From NCBI RefSeq assembly GCF_003347595.2, contig NZ_QCZK02000030.1:1-64000 (forward strand): a DNA stretch of 64,000 nt, given 5' to 3'. A model generated the notes under the pieces. It worked only from the letters and a program-made list of their open reading frames with translations, searched no databases and had not been told where the DNA came from. Source of the stretch: Botryobacter ruber (GTDB lineage: Bacteria > Bacteroidota > Bacteroidia > Cytophagales > Hymenobacteraceae). The position numbers and the translations under genes were made by a program. Below, piece by piece: positions 1-8,578 of this stretch. The stretch's first letter is position 1. Each line of letters begins with the position of its first letter.

Positions 1-103
1 CTGTTGCGACAGAGGGGAATACCTGTGGCTTATAAAATAACGTAAACCAGCTCTAAGAGAGAAATCTTGAAAAGGACAGACTCGTTGCAACAAAGTCACC
101 TGC
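1..103. mobile_element. Possible end of an insertion element (window edge)
   Basis: The minus-strand Ig-like repeat protein reads sensibly down to about position 104 (…NYQWQV) and then changes to a sequence without that character (TLLQRVCPFQDF…). GTTGC-type motifs sit at both ends of this stretch: gttgcgac at 3-10 and the palindrome gttgcaac at 84-91. This would fit the terminal part of an insertion sequence whose body lies outside the window. No transposase is visible, so this is inference only. Confidence 0.22.
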
Positions 104-954
104 CACTGATAATTTAAAGTAGGAGTTCCAGAAGCTGCTACCGTGAAAGTAGCATCACTACCATAGGAAAAATCTGCACTTGTAGAAGCGGGATGAGTAT
201 TTATTGAAGGAGCATTACATGCTAATCCGTATGTTCCAGTTACTGTAATAGCTGTTGACCCACTTCCTGTATTAAATCCACTAAGAGGAGAAGTTGAAAC
301 TAAATTATAAGTACTACCCCCAAAAGTCACAGAGGAAGGATAAGAATAATTTAAATTTTGATTATTTACGGCTAAAGTACCAGCTGAAGGAGTAGTAAAA
401 GAAGTAGAACCTGATGTGCCTCCACCTTGATTGTGACTCCAGTTAACTGTTATATTAACACCAGCGGGCAAGCCTGACGTTGTAAAAGATATATTACCAT
501 CCGTAAAATAAGCATAAGCAACCTTCCCCTATACCTGCCCTGTTGCCTTCAATCTTAAAGAATCACCCGGACAATCACAAACTGTCCAGTTAGTAACAAA
601 TCCTCCATCAGCATCGGCTTTAACAGTAAACGGCAGGTACGAAGAATCTGCGGATACTGTATTACAGGGACGGCTCAGATTTTTCACTTTCAAGACGACA
701 TCTTCGTTAGCACTGAACCCAGCCCCTGTAAAGACTGCATTTGATCGAGGTGCATAATCTTCCTTATCAGTTGTAACAGTAGGTTCTGATACTACCTGCG
801 GAGAAAACGACAAATTAATAGCCCCCGTCTGCGCCAACATAAAGAAGGAGCTCATGACCAGGGAAAGCACCAGCAGCATTCGGAAATGCTTGACATTCAT
901 CTTTCCAGATGTTCGCCACTTAGTGCTTAAGTTCTGTAAAAGTTTTACGTTCAT
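104..954 (-). pseudogene. Secreted multi-domain surface protein, interrupted by an in-frame stop
   Basis: The 5' part encodes a signal peptide (MLLVLSLVMSSFFMLAQTGA) and a domain beginning TVTTDKEDYAPRSNAVFTGAGFSANEDVVL, of the kind that opens very large repeat-rich surface proteins of Hymenobacteraceae. A TAG at 529-531 ends the reading frame after LRLKATGQV. The same frame continues downstream without another stop, giving GKVAYAYFTDGNISFTTSG and then a Gly/Ser/Thr-rich Ig-like region down to about 104. Persistence of coding character in the same frame shows a nonsense mutation rather than a natural end. The start may be the ATG at 954 or the internal one 18 codons later. The rest of the gene lies left of the window or is cut by an insertion. 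Confidence 0.6.
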
Positions 955-1549
955 AAAAGTTTTTCAATTTTGATTCCATTTAGCTTTATTCACTTTAACT
1001 CACTACAGCAGTCGCTATAGTGCAACAGAGGGTGTACTTTGCCCAGGCTGGTGCAAAGACTGCATCGGCAAGTGCAAAAGGTAGCCAAGAATGACCCCAG
1101 CCATTCTTGGCAAATTTCAATGTTGAAACTTTATTACCGCAAAACTGAAATTAGAAGGATTTAATTATATGTTGTTATACTACAACAAATATACTCCTTA
1201 AATTTATATTTATGTAAATATTTTAATTAAATATTGTTTTTATGCAAAAAAAATTAGAAAATCATTAGAAACAGCACTAATCAAATTATATTCAATCACT
1301 TACAAGTTTTACCAAGTTCAATCATTGGAATTTAGCAGAGGAATAGCAGGAAAAATTTAGTAGCTGAAACGAATTGGCTTCTTTACCACTGAGCAGGAAA
1401 AGAAACTTTCACCCTTATTGCAGCCTGGAAGAATGAAGGTGATGTTATACGGCTTGCTACCCCAGTGCTGGTAAGCATCAGGGCTTTACACTTTACAACA
1501 CTTTTACTGGAAAGCATGTTCAGATTAAGCCGTCGCTCTTAACGCAAGA
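955..1549. other. Non-coding spacer
   Basis: This spacer lies between the broken surface-protein gene and the terminator of the GH2 gene. It is A/T-rich around 1140-1270. Apart from one promoter candidate at 1186-1193 I see no conserved protein, RNA gene or repeat in it. Confidence 0.5.
1186..1193 (-). promoter_or_regulatory. Candidate -7 box of the surface-protein gene
   Basis: Read on the minus strand this is TATATTTG, a match to the Bacteroidota -7 consensus TAnnTTTG, within A/T-rich DNA. It would give a leader of roughly 230 nt before the ATG at 954. With no second supporting element the call is weak. Confidence 0.3.
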
Positions 1550-1581
1550 AGCCCCTGCCAGTGAACTCACCGGCAGGGGCT
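1550..1581 (-). terminator. Intrinsic terminator after the GH2 gene
   Basis: A 10-bp perfect G/C-rich stem (AGCCCCTGCC / GGCAGGGGCT), extendable by GTG/CAC inside, begins 22 bp past the GH2 stop. The minus-strand 3' flank is only mildly T-rich, while the plus-strand flank reads TTTTGCTTT, so it may work in both directions. Confidence 0.6.
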
Positions 1582-1603
1582 TTTGCTTTCAATTTACGCC
1601 AGC

Positions 1604-4462
1604 TTACTTCTTTGTAGAAGTCAGCGTAGTGCTGGTCTGGTCGTCGGAGAAGTTGAAGTAGAGTGTCATTTGTTTCGGACGGGTTCTCCAGTAGTCGAAG
1701 TAGTTGTTTTGACGGCCGGAATTGCCCAGGTACTCTGGTTTCTGTGATTTCGTACCGATAGGCGTAATACCGTGCATGAACGAGATATCGCCTTTCGGGA
1801 ATGGAGGCGCCGTGTTGTAGGTTTTTCCAGGCGTAGTGGCCGGTGTGAACAAACGCATGAAGATATCTTCGTTTGCGGTTACTACCGTAAATGGCTGCGA
1901 CGTAGTTAACAGCTTCATCCAGTACATGTTGGAATGGTAGCCTTTGAACTCCGGGTAATCTAAGCGGGTATGGCCTTCGCCGATATGACCGGTGGCGGTG
2001 TTGTTGTATTTCTTCGTCCAGACATCCAAGGTGTTGCCCTGCAGGCGGTTTTTCCAGACTCTGTACGGACCATTACCCAGCCACTGCACGCCCTTCACCT
2101 GGTCTTCGGGGAAAGAGAAGTTGATGCCCAGGAAATCGGAATGCTCGCCCAGTTCATCATTTGCATCGCCTTTGTAAGTCAGGTACTGCACGTCCATCTG
2201 CAGCCAGCCGGATGGGTACATGGTCCATTTCAGCGACTTCATCTGCTTCTTTTCAATGAACTCCTGCTGAACAACCACATTGTTGCCTTCTTTTACCACA
2301 GTCATTTTATCGAAACCTGCCTCACCTTCTGCAGGCAGCGGTCCGTTGGTTAACGGAATAATGCCTTTCGGATTCTTTACCTGCTGCAGCAGCCCTGTCT
2401 TTTTATCGAACGTTACCTGCACGCCGTTGGCCGAAACCGTTACGGCGTCTCCGGACTCTTCGAAGGTGGCTGGTTGTGCACCGGATTTATCAATTATGCG
2501 GTCCGCCATGGTAGCAGGACGCGTGATAGGCCAGCTCCAGGTAAAAATTTCCATCCCGTGCGGGTCGGTCGCGGTTAGGTAAACAATGTCGTAATTCTGC
2601 CAGTCGCCGGGAAGCTGCAGGGCCAGTTTGCCTTTGTTGCCTGGCGCAATGTTTGGTGCGGGAATGGAGCCGGTTTTCGTGTCAATCTTTTTGGTGCTGT
2701 TCGGGCCTGGCACCTGCGCCAGTTTATAGGAGAACGTGCACTGGTTCAGGTTGGTGTAGTGGTAGCGGTTTTCTACCGGGAACGTGCCGTCAAAAGCAGG
2801 CGTAATTTCACGCTGCTCAAACTTTATGGGCGACCAGATTTCTTTTATCGCATAGTAGCTGGCTTCTTTCTCTTTGTGCGGCCCCAGGATACCGTCGGCA
2901 GCATGATCGCCGTCTGTATCAAGTATTCCGCCCTTGTCGGTTCGTACCACGCCTTCGTCTGCAAACACCCACAGGAAACCTCCTGCCGAAAGCGGCTTGC
3001 TCCACATCAGCTCCCAGAAATCGTACAGACCCGCACCCAGGCCACCATCGTAGAGGCCGTGCAGAAACTCGGTCGGGAAGAACACATCACGGCCTTCGAA
3101 GTAGCTGCCGTTGCCGTAGTTGTAGTTGGTGTAATGCTGCGCATCAATGCCGCGGAAGTTCTGCCACGGGTGCACCACCGGGCGGTTCTGAATGTCCATG
3201 GCATCAAACACAGGGTCTAAATCAAAATTATGGCCGCCCTCGTTGCCGTTGGTCCAGATTACGATGGACGGGTGGTTCACATCGCGGATAACCATTTCCT
3301 TCACCAGTTTCGTGCCCACTTCGGTATCATAAGCATCGTGCCAGCCGGTCAGTTCGTCAATCACAAACAAGCCCAGCGAGTCGCACACTTCCAGGAAGTG
3401 CTGGTCGGGCGGGTAGTGCGACATGCGCACGGCGTTCATGTTCATGTCTTTGATGAGCAGCACATCTTCGATGCTGTTCTTCTTGTTGGTCGTGCGGCCA
3501 GACTCCGGCAGGAAGGAGTGGCGGTTCACACCTTTAAATTTGATTTTGACGCCGTTCACATAAATACCGTCTCGCTCGCGGAAATCGACTGTACGGAAGC
3601 CGAAGCGCTGGCTTTCGGTATGAACAGGTTTGCCGTTCTGCAGCAGCGTGTAGGTAACGCGGTACAGATTCGGGAACTCCGGCGTCCATTGTTTTGGCGA
3701 TGAAATTTTGCTTTGCAGCCTGGCAACCGTTTCGCCTGCTTTTATGCCGGTCTTGAATTCATTGCCTACTTTCTTGCCGTCCAGGGTATACACCTGGGCT
3801 GCCACTTCATCTGCGCCAGCTACACCTTCCAGGTGTACTTCTGCTGTAAAACTGCCGTCTGCTTTGGCATCGAGGGCGTGCCATTCGATGTGTTGTTTCG
3901 GCAGCGCCTCCAGGTACACCGGCCGGAAAATGCCACCAAATACCCAGTAATCTGCATGGCGTTCCGCTTTGTTTACCGACTCGTTGGCAGAATGCTTGGA
4001 CACCGTTATTTCGAGCAGGTTCGACTTGCCGTATTTGAGCAGGTCAGTGATGTCATATTTAAACCGATAGAACGAGCCCTGGTGAATCGGACCTGCCGGC
4101 TTGCCGTTAATTTTTACTTCGGTGTCAGTCATAGAACCTTCGAACACGATGTTCACATCCTGGTTCTTCCAGTTAGCAGGCACCTTGAATTTGTATTTGT
4201 ACAGGCCCTTCTCTTTGGCGCGTACTTCTTCTTTGTCGTTGCCGTAGTTGTAGGACCCGAAGCCCTGCTGCTCCCACACTGATGGCACCGGGATTTTGGT
4301 CCACTTGCCTGCCTTACGGCCTTCTGTTACCATAAACTGCCAGTCGACGGTGTGGGTGTTGCCGGTGCCGGACAGGTACTGCACTTTTGTTTCCTGGGCT
4401 AGCAGCTGTGCGAGTGGTGTTAGCAGGAGAAAGAGAAAAGCTATTACTGAATTTGACTTCAT
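1604..4462 (-). CDS. GH2 family beta-galactosidase-like glycoside hydrolase, exported
   Basis: This 952-residue protein starts with a signal peptide (residues 1-23, cut near LLAQ). It has the usual GH2 order: jelly-roll sugar-binding domain (about 40-190), Ig-like domain (about 195-295), (alpha/beta)8 catalytic barrel (about 296-550) and C-terminal beta domains. The signature KGVNRHSF is at 310-317. The acid/base is Glu408 in WTNGNEGG (403-410) and the likely nucleophile is Glu465 in FFPTEF. The family removes terminal beta-galactosyl or related residues in a retaining reaction; exact specificity cannot be read from sequence. In a pectin region, galactan or arabinogalactan side chains are plausible targets. 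It lies downstream of the SSS symporter behind a long spacer carrying its own promoter candidate and an operator-like palindrome. Confidence 0.88.
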   Translation of the reverse strand: MKSNSVIAFLFLLLTPLAQLLAQETKVQYLSGTGNTHTVDWQFMVTEGRKAGKWTKIPVPSVWEQQGFGSYNYGNDKEEVRAKEKGLYKYKFKVPANWKNQDVNIVFEGSMTDTEVKINGKPAGPIHQGSFYRFKYDITDLLKYGKSNLLEITVSKHSANESVNKAERHADYWVFGGIFRPVYLEALPKQHIEWHALDAKADGSFTAEVHLEGVAGADEVAAQVYTLDGKKVGNEFKTGIKAGETVARLQSKISSPKQWTPEFPNLYRVTYTLLQNGKPVHTESQRFGFRTVDFRERDGIYVNGVKIKFKGVNRHSFLPESGRTTNKKNSIEDVLLIKDMNMNAVRMSHYPPDQHFLEVCDSLGLFVIDELTGWHDAYDTEVGTKLVKEMVIRDVNHPSIVIWTNGNEGGHNFDLDPVFDAMDIQNRPVVHPWQNFRGIDAQHYTNYNYGNGSYFEGRDVFFPTEFLHGLYDGGLGAGLYDFWELMWSKPLSAGGFLWVFADEGVVRTDKGGILDTDGDHAADGILGPHKEKEASYYAIKEIWSPIKFEQREITPAFDGTFPVENRYHYTNLNQCTFSYKLAQVPGPNSTKKIDTKTGSIPAPNIAPGNKGKLALQLPGDWQNYDIVYLTATDPHGMEIFTWSWPITRPATMADRIIDKSGAQPATFEESGDAVTVSANGVQVTFDKKTGLLQQVKNPKGIIPLTNGPLPAEGEAGFDKMTVVKEGNNVVVQQEFIEKKQMKSLKWTMYPSGWLQMDVQYLTYKGDANDELGEHSDFLGINFSFPEDQVKGVQWLGNGPYRVWKNRLQGNTLDVWTKKYNNTATGHIGEGHTRLDYPEFKGYHSNMYWMKLLTTSQPFTVVTANEDIFMRLFTPATTPGKTYNTAPPFPKGDISFMHGITPIGTKSQKPEYLGNSGRQNNYFDYWRTRPKQMTLYFNFSDDQTSTTLTSTKK

Positions 4463-4585
4463 GATTGGTGGTATTTTCGGTATTCGGTTATTCGTTGTTG
4501 GTTATTAGTTATAGGGGCGTATGTTTTGCTGTACTGCAGCTGACATAACAAAGTCCCTTCCTCCTTTTGTCATCCTGAAAGGAAC

Positions 4586-4939
4586 TTGTGGGCAAGCTGC
4601 AGGAAAGCCTGCTACAGGTTCGCTTTGTCTGCTTTAGGTCTTAGACTTCAGGCGGCGCTGTTTAATTGCTGGCTTTCCTGTTCTTTTTTTTGTCTTGATA
4701 CAAAAAGAACCAAAAAAATCAAGACCCTCCAAACTCGCCTGACGGCTCAAACAGGTGGAGTGTCATTTTACGCACCTGGCAACCGTTTTTGCGCTATAGT
4801 GTCAGTATCTGCACCACATTTATCAGGCCTAAGCAACTCTGTAGAGGCTCTTCCGCCGTTGTTGGTGTTATCACCACCAATAGTGGAAATCCGTGAATCC
4901 AAAAATCTGACGAATCCAAATTCAGACGAAAAAAACCTT
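4586..4939. other. Spacer with degenerate repeat and hairpin, no gene
   Basis: Part of the long spacer between the GH2 gene and the SSS symporter. It contains the inverted pair gtcttgat (4692-4699) / atcaagac (4718-4725) around an A-rich loop, and pieces resembling repeats I associate with Bacteroidota intergenic DNA. No reading frame has protein-like character. If the promoter at 5079 is real, all of this is GH2 5' leader. Confidence 0.4.
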
Positions 4940-4969
4940 CTGCACCTACCACCACAGCCTCTGCTCCTG
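4940..4969 (+). repeat. Family A dispersed palindromic repeat, copy 1 (single arm)
   Basis: The core CACCACAGCCTCTGCTCCTG matches the right arm of the complete elements at 34895-35040 and 40584-40730. The reverse complement (GGCTGTGGTGGTAGGTG) recurs in spacers across the window. Confidence 0.6.
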
Positions 4970-4975
4970 TGACTG

Positions 4976-5060
4976 AACCGTTGATGGTAGTGAAAAAACG
5001 ATAACTTCGGATCTTTTGCTTGAAATCACACCATCATTTTTTCACTATCATCAGCGGTTC
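4976..5060. repeat. Long imperfect inverted repeat with 24-bp arms
   Basis: The arms are 4976-4999 (gaaccgttgatggtagtg plus six A) and 5037-5060 (six T plus cactatcatcagcggttc). They differ at two positions and enclose a loop of about 37 nt. It begins six bases after the family A repeat. It could be a terminator for the SSS gene, a folded part of the GH2 leader, or a small mobile relic. Confidence 0.6.
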
Positions 5061-5064
5061 CATT

Positions 5065-5078
5065 AACTAATATTCATT
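5065..5078. promoter_or_regulatory. Operator-like palindrome, degenerate (GH2 gene)
   Basis: AACTAATATTCATT has a perfect left half-site of the AACTAAYRTTWGTT palindrome and two mismatches in the right half. It abuts the -7 candidate at 5079-5086 and would cover the start site, as expected for repression. It is the weakest right half of the set. Confidence 0.35.
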
Positions 5079-5086
5079 CAAATGTA
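5079..5086 (-). promoter_or_regulatory. Candidate -7 box, GH2 transcription unit
   Basis: The minus-strand reading is TACATTTG (TAnnTTTG). Upstream, TTTTCATATAAAAATA resembles the upstream part of the other promoter candidates at 8187, 26678, 34746 and 48070. It predicts a leader of about 610 nt, which is unusually long. Confidence 0.4.
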
Positions 5087-5132
5087 AATAACGTATTTTT
5101 ATATGAAAATTGCACGTAATTTACCTTCTTTC

Positions 5133-6722
5133 TTAGTGTCCGTTGAAGAAGATGTAAATACCCACCATGATGGCTATCAGCACCAGCCATAGTAGCCATA
5201 CCGTACTGCTTGGTTTTACCAGGTTGCTGAAGTCAAGGGTATTGTCGTCGCGTAACGAGGTTCGTTTGTCGAAGTAGGAAATCAGGAAGGCCAGGATGCT
5301 CAGCACAACGAAGAGGTAGAACGAAAGCAACAGGAAGTGCGGCCAGATGGGGTATTCTGCGGCAGGAAATACCCACAGGTACAGAATGCCTGTTCCGATA
5401 CTGAGGGCAGTCCCGACAGTCAGGATGAAGTTGGCCGCGCGGGTGGTGGTTTTTTTCCAGAACACACCAAACAGGAACACCACCGACATGGGTGGCGCAA
5501 TAAAGCCCAGCACCGACTGAAATACATCGTACAAGTTCATGCCTTTGATGCTGTCGATGGCGAGGCTGAAGAAGATGGCAATGATGGCGCCTACCACCGT
5601 TACCACTCTACCTGTTGTTACTATCTCGCGTTGGGTGGCTTCCGGCTTTATCTTCTTCACATAGATATCCATCGTGAAAACGGTACTGAGGGAGTTGAGG
5701 GCAGAGTCGATGGTACTTACCAGGGCTGCGATGAGTACGGCCATCACCAGACCCGTCATCCCTGCCGGGAACAGGCGCGTTACCATCGTCATGTAAGCGG
5801 TATCTGGATTTTCCAGTTCCGGATAGAGGATGAAGCAGACGATGCCGGGCAGGATAAACAGCGGCACGTCCAGAATCTTAAGCCAGCCGGTGAAGTTGGC
5901 ACCCAACTGCCCCTGCTTCAGGCTTTTCGCACCCAGCACCGACTGCACCATGGATTGGTCGGTACACCAGAACCACACGCCCATAATGGGGTAACCCAGC
6001 AAAATCGCCATCCAGGGGTAACTTGGGTCGTCGGCGGGGCGCAGCAGGTTCCAGTAATCGGCAGGTACGCTTTCGAAAATAGCAACCGGTCCGCCGGCTT
6101 TCACCACACCCACTATGGTTAAGGCCGCCGACACCACAATGAGCAGTATCATCTGGAAAACGTTTGTAAAGGCAATCGCTTCCAGACCACCGGCAATGGT
6201 AAAGAACGCTGAAATCAAAATAAGAATGACTACCGACATCCAGAGCGGCAGGTTGAGTATCTGCCCCACCAGGATACCGCCGGCAAACAACGTCAGCGAC
6301 AGCCACGAAATCAGCACCGTTACGATGGTATACCAGGCCAGGATGCTGCGTGTGGATTGCCCGAAGCGCTTGCCCATGAACTCGGGCAACGTGAGCACTT
6401 TGGCTCCCAGGTAACGCGGCGCAAACACCACCGCCAGCAGGAATATAAATGGAAAGGCATACCAGGAAAAGTTACCCGCCACAATACCGGTCGTGTAGCC
6501 AATACTAGCCGAAGCAATGAGCATGGACGGCCCTACGTTGGTACCCCACATGGTAAACCCGATGCTGGACCAGTTCAGGGAGTGCCCGGCCAGGAACAGG
6601 CTTTCGCCCGATTTCTTTTTCTTTCTGAAACTTATCCAGAACCCCAGCCCTATCAGGACTACCAGGTAAATGCCCACTACAATAAAGTCGAGCGGCGATA
6701 AAAGGCTGTATATATCTTCCAC
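5133..6722 (-). CDS. SSS-family sodium/solute symporter
   Basis: This 529-residue, very hydrophobic inner-membrane protein has about 13-14 predicted membrane segments. The start MEDIYSLLSPLDFIVVGIYLVVLIGLGFWISFRKKKKSGESLFLAG is the typical SSS opening: first helix, then the basic loop leading into FLAGHSLNW. The run NVGPSMLIASASIGY fits the unwound sodium-binding helix 1, and STIDSALNSLSTVFTMDIY (about 340-360) is the conserved helix-8 region. Family members couple sodium entry to uptake of sugars, sugar acids or other solutes; the substrate cannot be read. Placed between a Gfo/Idh/MocA enzyme and a beta-galactosidase in a pectin region, a monosaccharide or uronate is likely. No cytoplasmic kinase-like extension is present. 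Confidence 0.85.
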   Translation of the reverse strand: MEDIYSLLSPLDFIVVGIYLVVLIGLGFWISFRKKKKSGESLFLAGHSLNWSSIGFTMWGTNVGPSMLIASASIGYTTGIVAGNFSWYAFPFIFLLAVVFAPRYLGAKVLTLPEFMGKRFGQSTRSILAWYTIVTVLISWLSLTLFAGGILVGQILNLPLWMSVVILILISAFFTIAGGLEAIAFTNVFQMILLIVVSAALTIVGVVKAGGPVAIFESVPADYWNLLRPADDPSYPWMAILLGYPIMGVWFWCTDQSMVQSVLGAKSLKQGQLGANFTGWLKILDVPLFILPGIVCFILYPELENPDTAYMTMVTRLFPAGMTGLVMAVLIAALVSTIDSALNSLSTVFTMDIYVKKIKPEATQREIVTTGRVVTVVGAIIAIFFSLAIDSIKGMNLYDVFQSVLGFIAPPMSVVFLFGVFWKKTTTRAANFILTVGTALSIGTGILYLWVFPAAEYPIWPHFLLLSFYLFVVLSILAFLISYFDKRTSLRDDNTLDFSNLVKPSSTVWLLWLVLIAIMVGIYIFFNGH

Positions 6723-6842
6723 AATAATTTTTTATTTCCGGCTTTGCTACACCAGAAAGTGCTGACGGTTAAAAAAGGAATTCGACAAAACGAGCAAAAA
6801 ATTCAACTACTGTTCCTACTGCTCACTGCTCTCTCTGCTCTT

Positions 6843-6960
6843 CCGGACATCCGTGTCCGGAAGCATTCTGGTGGGGACATCCGTGTCCCCGTACTTATTC
6901 TTTAAAATCGAAAAGCGGACACGGATGTCCGCAGCAGAATGCTTCCGGACACGGATGTCC
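6843..6960. repeat. Family B nested palindrome (four GGACATCCGTGTCC units)
   Basis: The outer arms are 6843-6870 and 6935-6960, inverted copies sharing GGACATCCGTGTCC followed by GGAAGCATTCTG. Two inner self-complementary units lie at 6873-6890 and 6915-6932. All four 14-mers are near-palindromes, so the region can form one long or four short hairpins. It occupies most of the SSS/Gfo spacer and resembles a REP/BIME-type element. Confidence 0.8.
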
Positions 6961-7076
6961 TGAACAGCTAAAACAACTAAACAGCTAAAATTTTTGCCGC
7001 TTGTCGTAACACGTTATGAAAAGAAACTCCTGCCTATAGTCGCATTGCTTGCTCTACAGACAGGAGTAAATGGTAA

Positions 7077-8162
7077 TTATTTTGCTGCCAATTCTTGTTG
7101 ACTGAGGCCGAACCTCTCTAAAAGCGTCGCCACTTTTACCGGCATGCCCGTTGCCAACGATTCTTCCATGGCGTTGAGCAACGCGATGGTACCGATGCCT
7201 TCTTTCAGGTCAGGGTAAGCAGTAGTGTTGTTTTCGATGCTGTCGGCGAAGTACTCGAGGTAGTTCTGGTACTCCCCTGCGTGGTGGCTCTTGCCTTCGA
7301 AGCGGAAGTAATGCTTCAGTTTATGCTCCCATGTTATCAGCTTCTCTTCGCCGGTGTTGGTGATAACGGCATAGCGTAAATCCATGTAGTCACCCTGGCT
7401 GCAGCCTTCGGTGCCTCTGAGGATGCAGCTCATCTCGCTATCGCGCATTACAGGCTGCACCGGTCCGGTGTACACGCCGCTCACGCGGGCAATTCTACCG
7501 TCTTTTGCTTTGAAGATGAAGTGCATGGTGTCTTCATTTTTGAGGCCGCCTTTCACGCCGTTCGGGCTGAGCATGCCATAGCCCATTACTTCTTCAATCT
7601 CGGGCAGGTACCAGCGCACCAAATCTACCGGATGGCTGAGGCCGCCATAGAGCCACTTGAAAGATTTCTCCAGTGCCCAGGGCTTCGCCAGGAACCAACG
7701 GTGGTCGGCATGGTAGTAGGCTTCTACGGTTACCAGGTCGCCAATTACGCCTTCCTCGTAATCCTGGCGCTGGCGCTTCATGGGTTCGAAGAAACGGCTG
7801 CTCTGGCCTACGAAAAGTCTTTTGCCGGTTTTCGCGCTGATTTCCAGCAGCTCTTTTGCCTCCGACAGGTCGTTGAGCAACGGTTTCGTGCACACCACGT
7901 GTTTGCCATGCTCCATCGCCATTTTGATGTGCGTGGCGTGCAGGTGGTCTGGCGTGTAAATGGCGATAACGTCAATCTCCGGGTCGTTGAGCAGGTCGCT
8001 GTACTCGGTGGTGTAGCTGTGGTAGTCGAACTCTTTTGCGCGTTGCTTGCACATTTCGATGTTCTTGTCACACACCATTTTCAGCTCCCACTTCGGGCTC
8101 TGCAGCGCCGCCGACATGGTGCTGCGGCCTTCGCCCAAGCCTAATATTCCTAATTTTAACAT
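7077..8162 (-). CDS. Gfo/Idh/MocA family oxidoreductase
   Basis: This 361-residue cytoplasmic NAD(P)-dependent sugar oxidoreductase candidate has an N-terminal Rossmann fold (KLGILGLGEGRS, 3-13) and a C-terminal alpha/beta dimerisation domain. The family EKP motif reads CTKP (Lys93-Pro94), and the catalytic His region is GGLSHPVDLVRW. I place the start at the ATG at 8162 (MLKLGILG), because a longer reading from a TTG at 8189 would overlap the promoter candidate at 8187-8194. This gives a leader of about 20 nt. The true substrate is unknown; relatives oxidise or reduce sugars, inositols or sugar acids. The gene precedes the SSS symporter across a 354-bp spacer filled by a palindromic repeat. 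Confidence 0.8.
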   Translation of the reverse strand: MLKLGILGLGEGRSTMSAALQSPKWELKMVCDKNIEMCKQRAKEFDYHSYTTEYSDLLNDPEIDVIAIYTPDHLHATHIKMAMEHGKHVVCTKPLLNDLSEAKELLEISAKTGKRLFVGQSSRFFEPMKRQRQDYEEGVIGDLVTVEAYYHADHRWFLAKPWALEKSFKWLYGGLSHPVDLVRWYLPEIEEVMGYGMLSPNGVKGGLKNEDTMHFIFKAKDGRIARVSGVYTGPVQPVMRDSEMSCILRGTEGCSQGDYMDLRYAVITNTGEEKLITWEHKLKHYFRFEGKSHHAGEYQNYLEYFADSIENNTTAYPDLKEGIGTIALLNAMEESLATGMPVKVATLLERFGLSQQELAAK

Positions 8163-8186
8163 GTTATGATTATCAATATCGTTCTT

Positions 8187-8194
8187 CAAACATA
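8187..8194 (-). promoter_or_regulatory. Candidate -7 box, Gfo/Idh/MocA gene
   Basis: The minus-strand reading is TATGTTTG, preceded by TTTCACATATAAATAAG, close to the upstream parts of the promoters at 26678 and 34746. Its position about 25 bp from the ATG at 8162 rules out the earlier TTG as start. Confidence 0.55.
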
Positions 8195-8334
8195 AATATC
8201 TTATTTATATGTGAAATAAAGAAATCTTACGAATGGTTTTTAGTTATTTTCCCGAATATAGCGTTTTTGCAGCACTTTGTGCTGCTTCAACTAAAAGCAG
8301 GACTGGCGGCAGCCGGCACGGCGTGCGGAGGATA

Positions 8335-8362
8335 CAGCAGAGGCTATGGTGGCTGGTGGAGC
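8335..8362 (-). repeat. Family A dispersed repeat, copy 2
   Basis: CAGCAGAGGCTATGGTGGCT followed by GGTGGAGC is the family A core in the opposite orientation to the copy at 4940. It directly precedes the terminator at 8369-8415. Confidence 0.6.
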
Positions 8363-8368
8363 AAAAAA

Positions 8369-8415
8369 AAACAAGCAGGTCTGAAGAGGATTAACAATTC
8401 AGACCTGCTTGTTTA
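8369..8415 (-). terminator. Intrinsic terminator of SusC/D pair 1
   Basis: The stem AACAAGCAGGTCTGA / TCAGACCTGCTTGTT (15 bp) has a loop of about 14 nt. On the minus strand it is followed by a run of T, the complement of the A-run at 8363-8370. Confidence 0.75.
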
Positions 8416-8427
8416 TGAGTGTTACAA

Positions 8428-8510
8428 TGTCATTTCGACCGCAGGGAGAAATCTGAGATATTTCACCGAACTGTTTCTCCTCCAGATTTCTCCCTGCGGT
8501 CGAAATGACA
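8428..8510. repeat. Family C inverted repeat (TTTCGACCGCAGGGAGAAAT type)
   Basis: Two arms of about 28 bp (8428-8456 and 8483-8510) are near-perfect inverted copies around GTCATTTCGACCGCAGGGAG. This is a sequence type I recognise from spacers in many Bacteroidota genomes. It lies between the SusD 1 stop and its terminator, so it would be transcribed as a long hairpin. Confidence 0.75.
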
Positions 8511-8578
8511 AAAAATTGTTTTTTGTAAAACTGCGCTGTCTTCAAAGAAAGCTTTTTCTGCTTTACCTATGGCACTGG

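Noticed and set aside
1003..1045. TGCAACAGAGGG near 1021 as a mate of TTGCGACAGAGGGG at the window start
   Set aside because: It has the same orientation, is short and imperfect, with no target duplication or transposase, so it is insufficient for calling an element.
3713..4282. Long plus-strand open frames opposite the GH2 gene
   Set aside because: They run antisense through conserved GH2 domains and have no recognisable protein features. Similar frames opposite the other large genes were rejected for the same reason.
6843..6960. Regularly repeated 14-mers that look like a small CRISPR array
   Set aside because: There are only four copies in alternating orientation, the spacers are themselves paired with each other, and no cas gene is present. 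It is a nested palindrome.
8187..8189. TTG start adding nine residues to the first Gfo/Idh/MocA protein
   Set aside because: It overlaps the -7 box TATGTTTG; the ATG at 8162 begins the conserved Rossmann strand properly.
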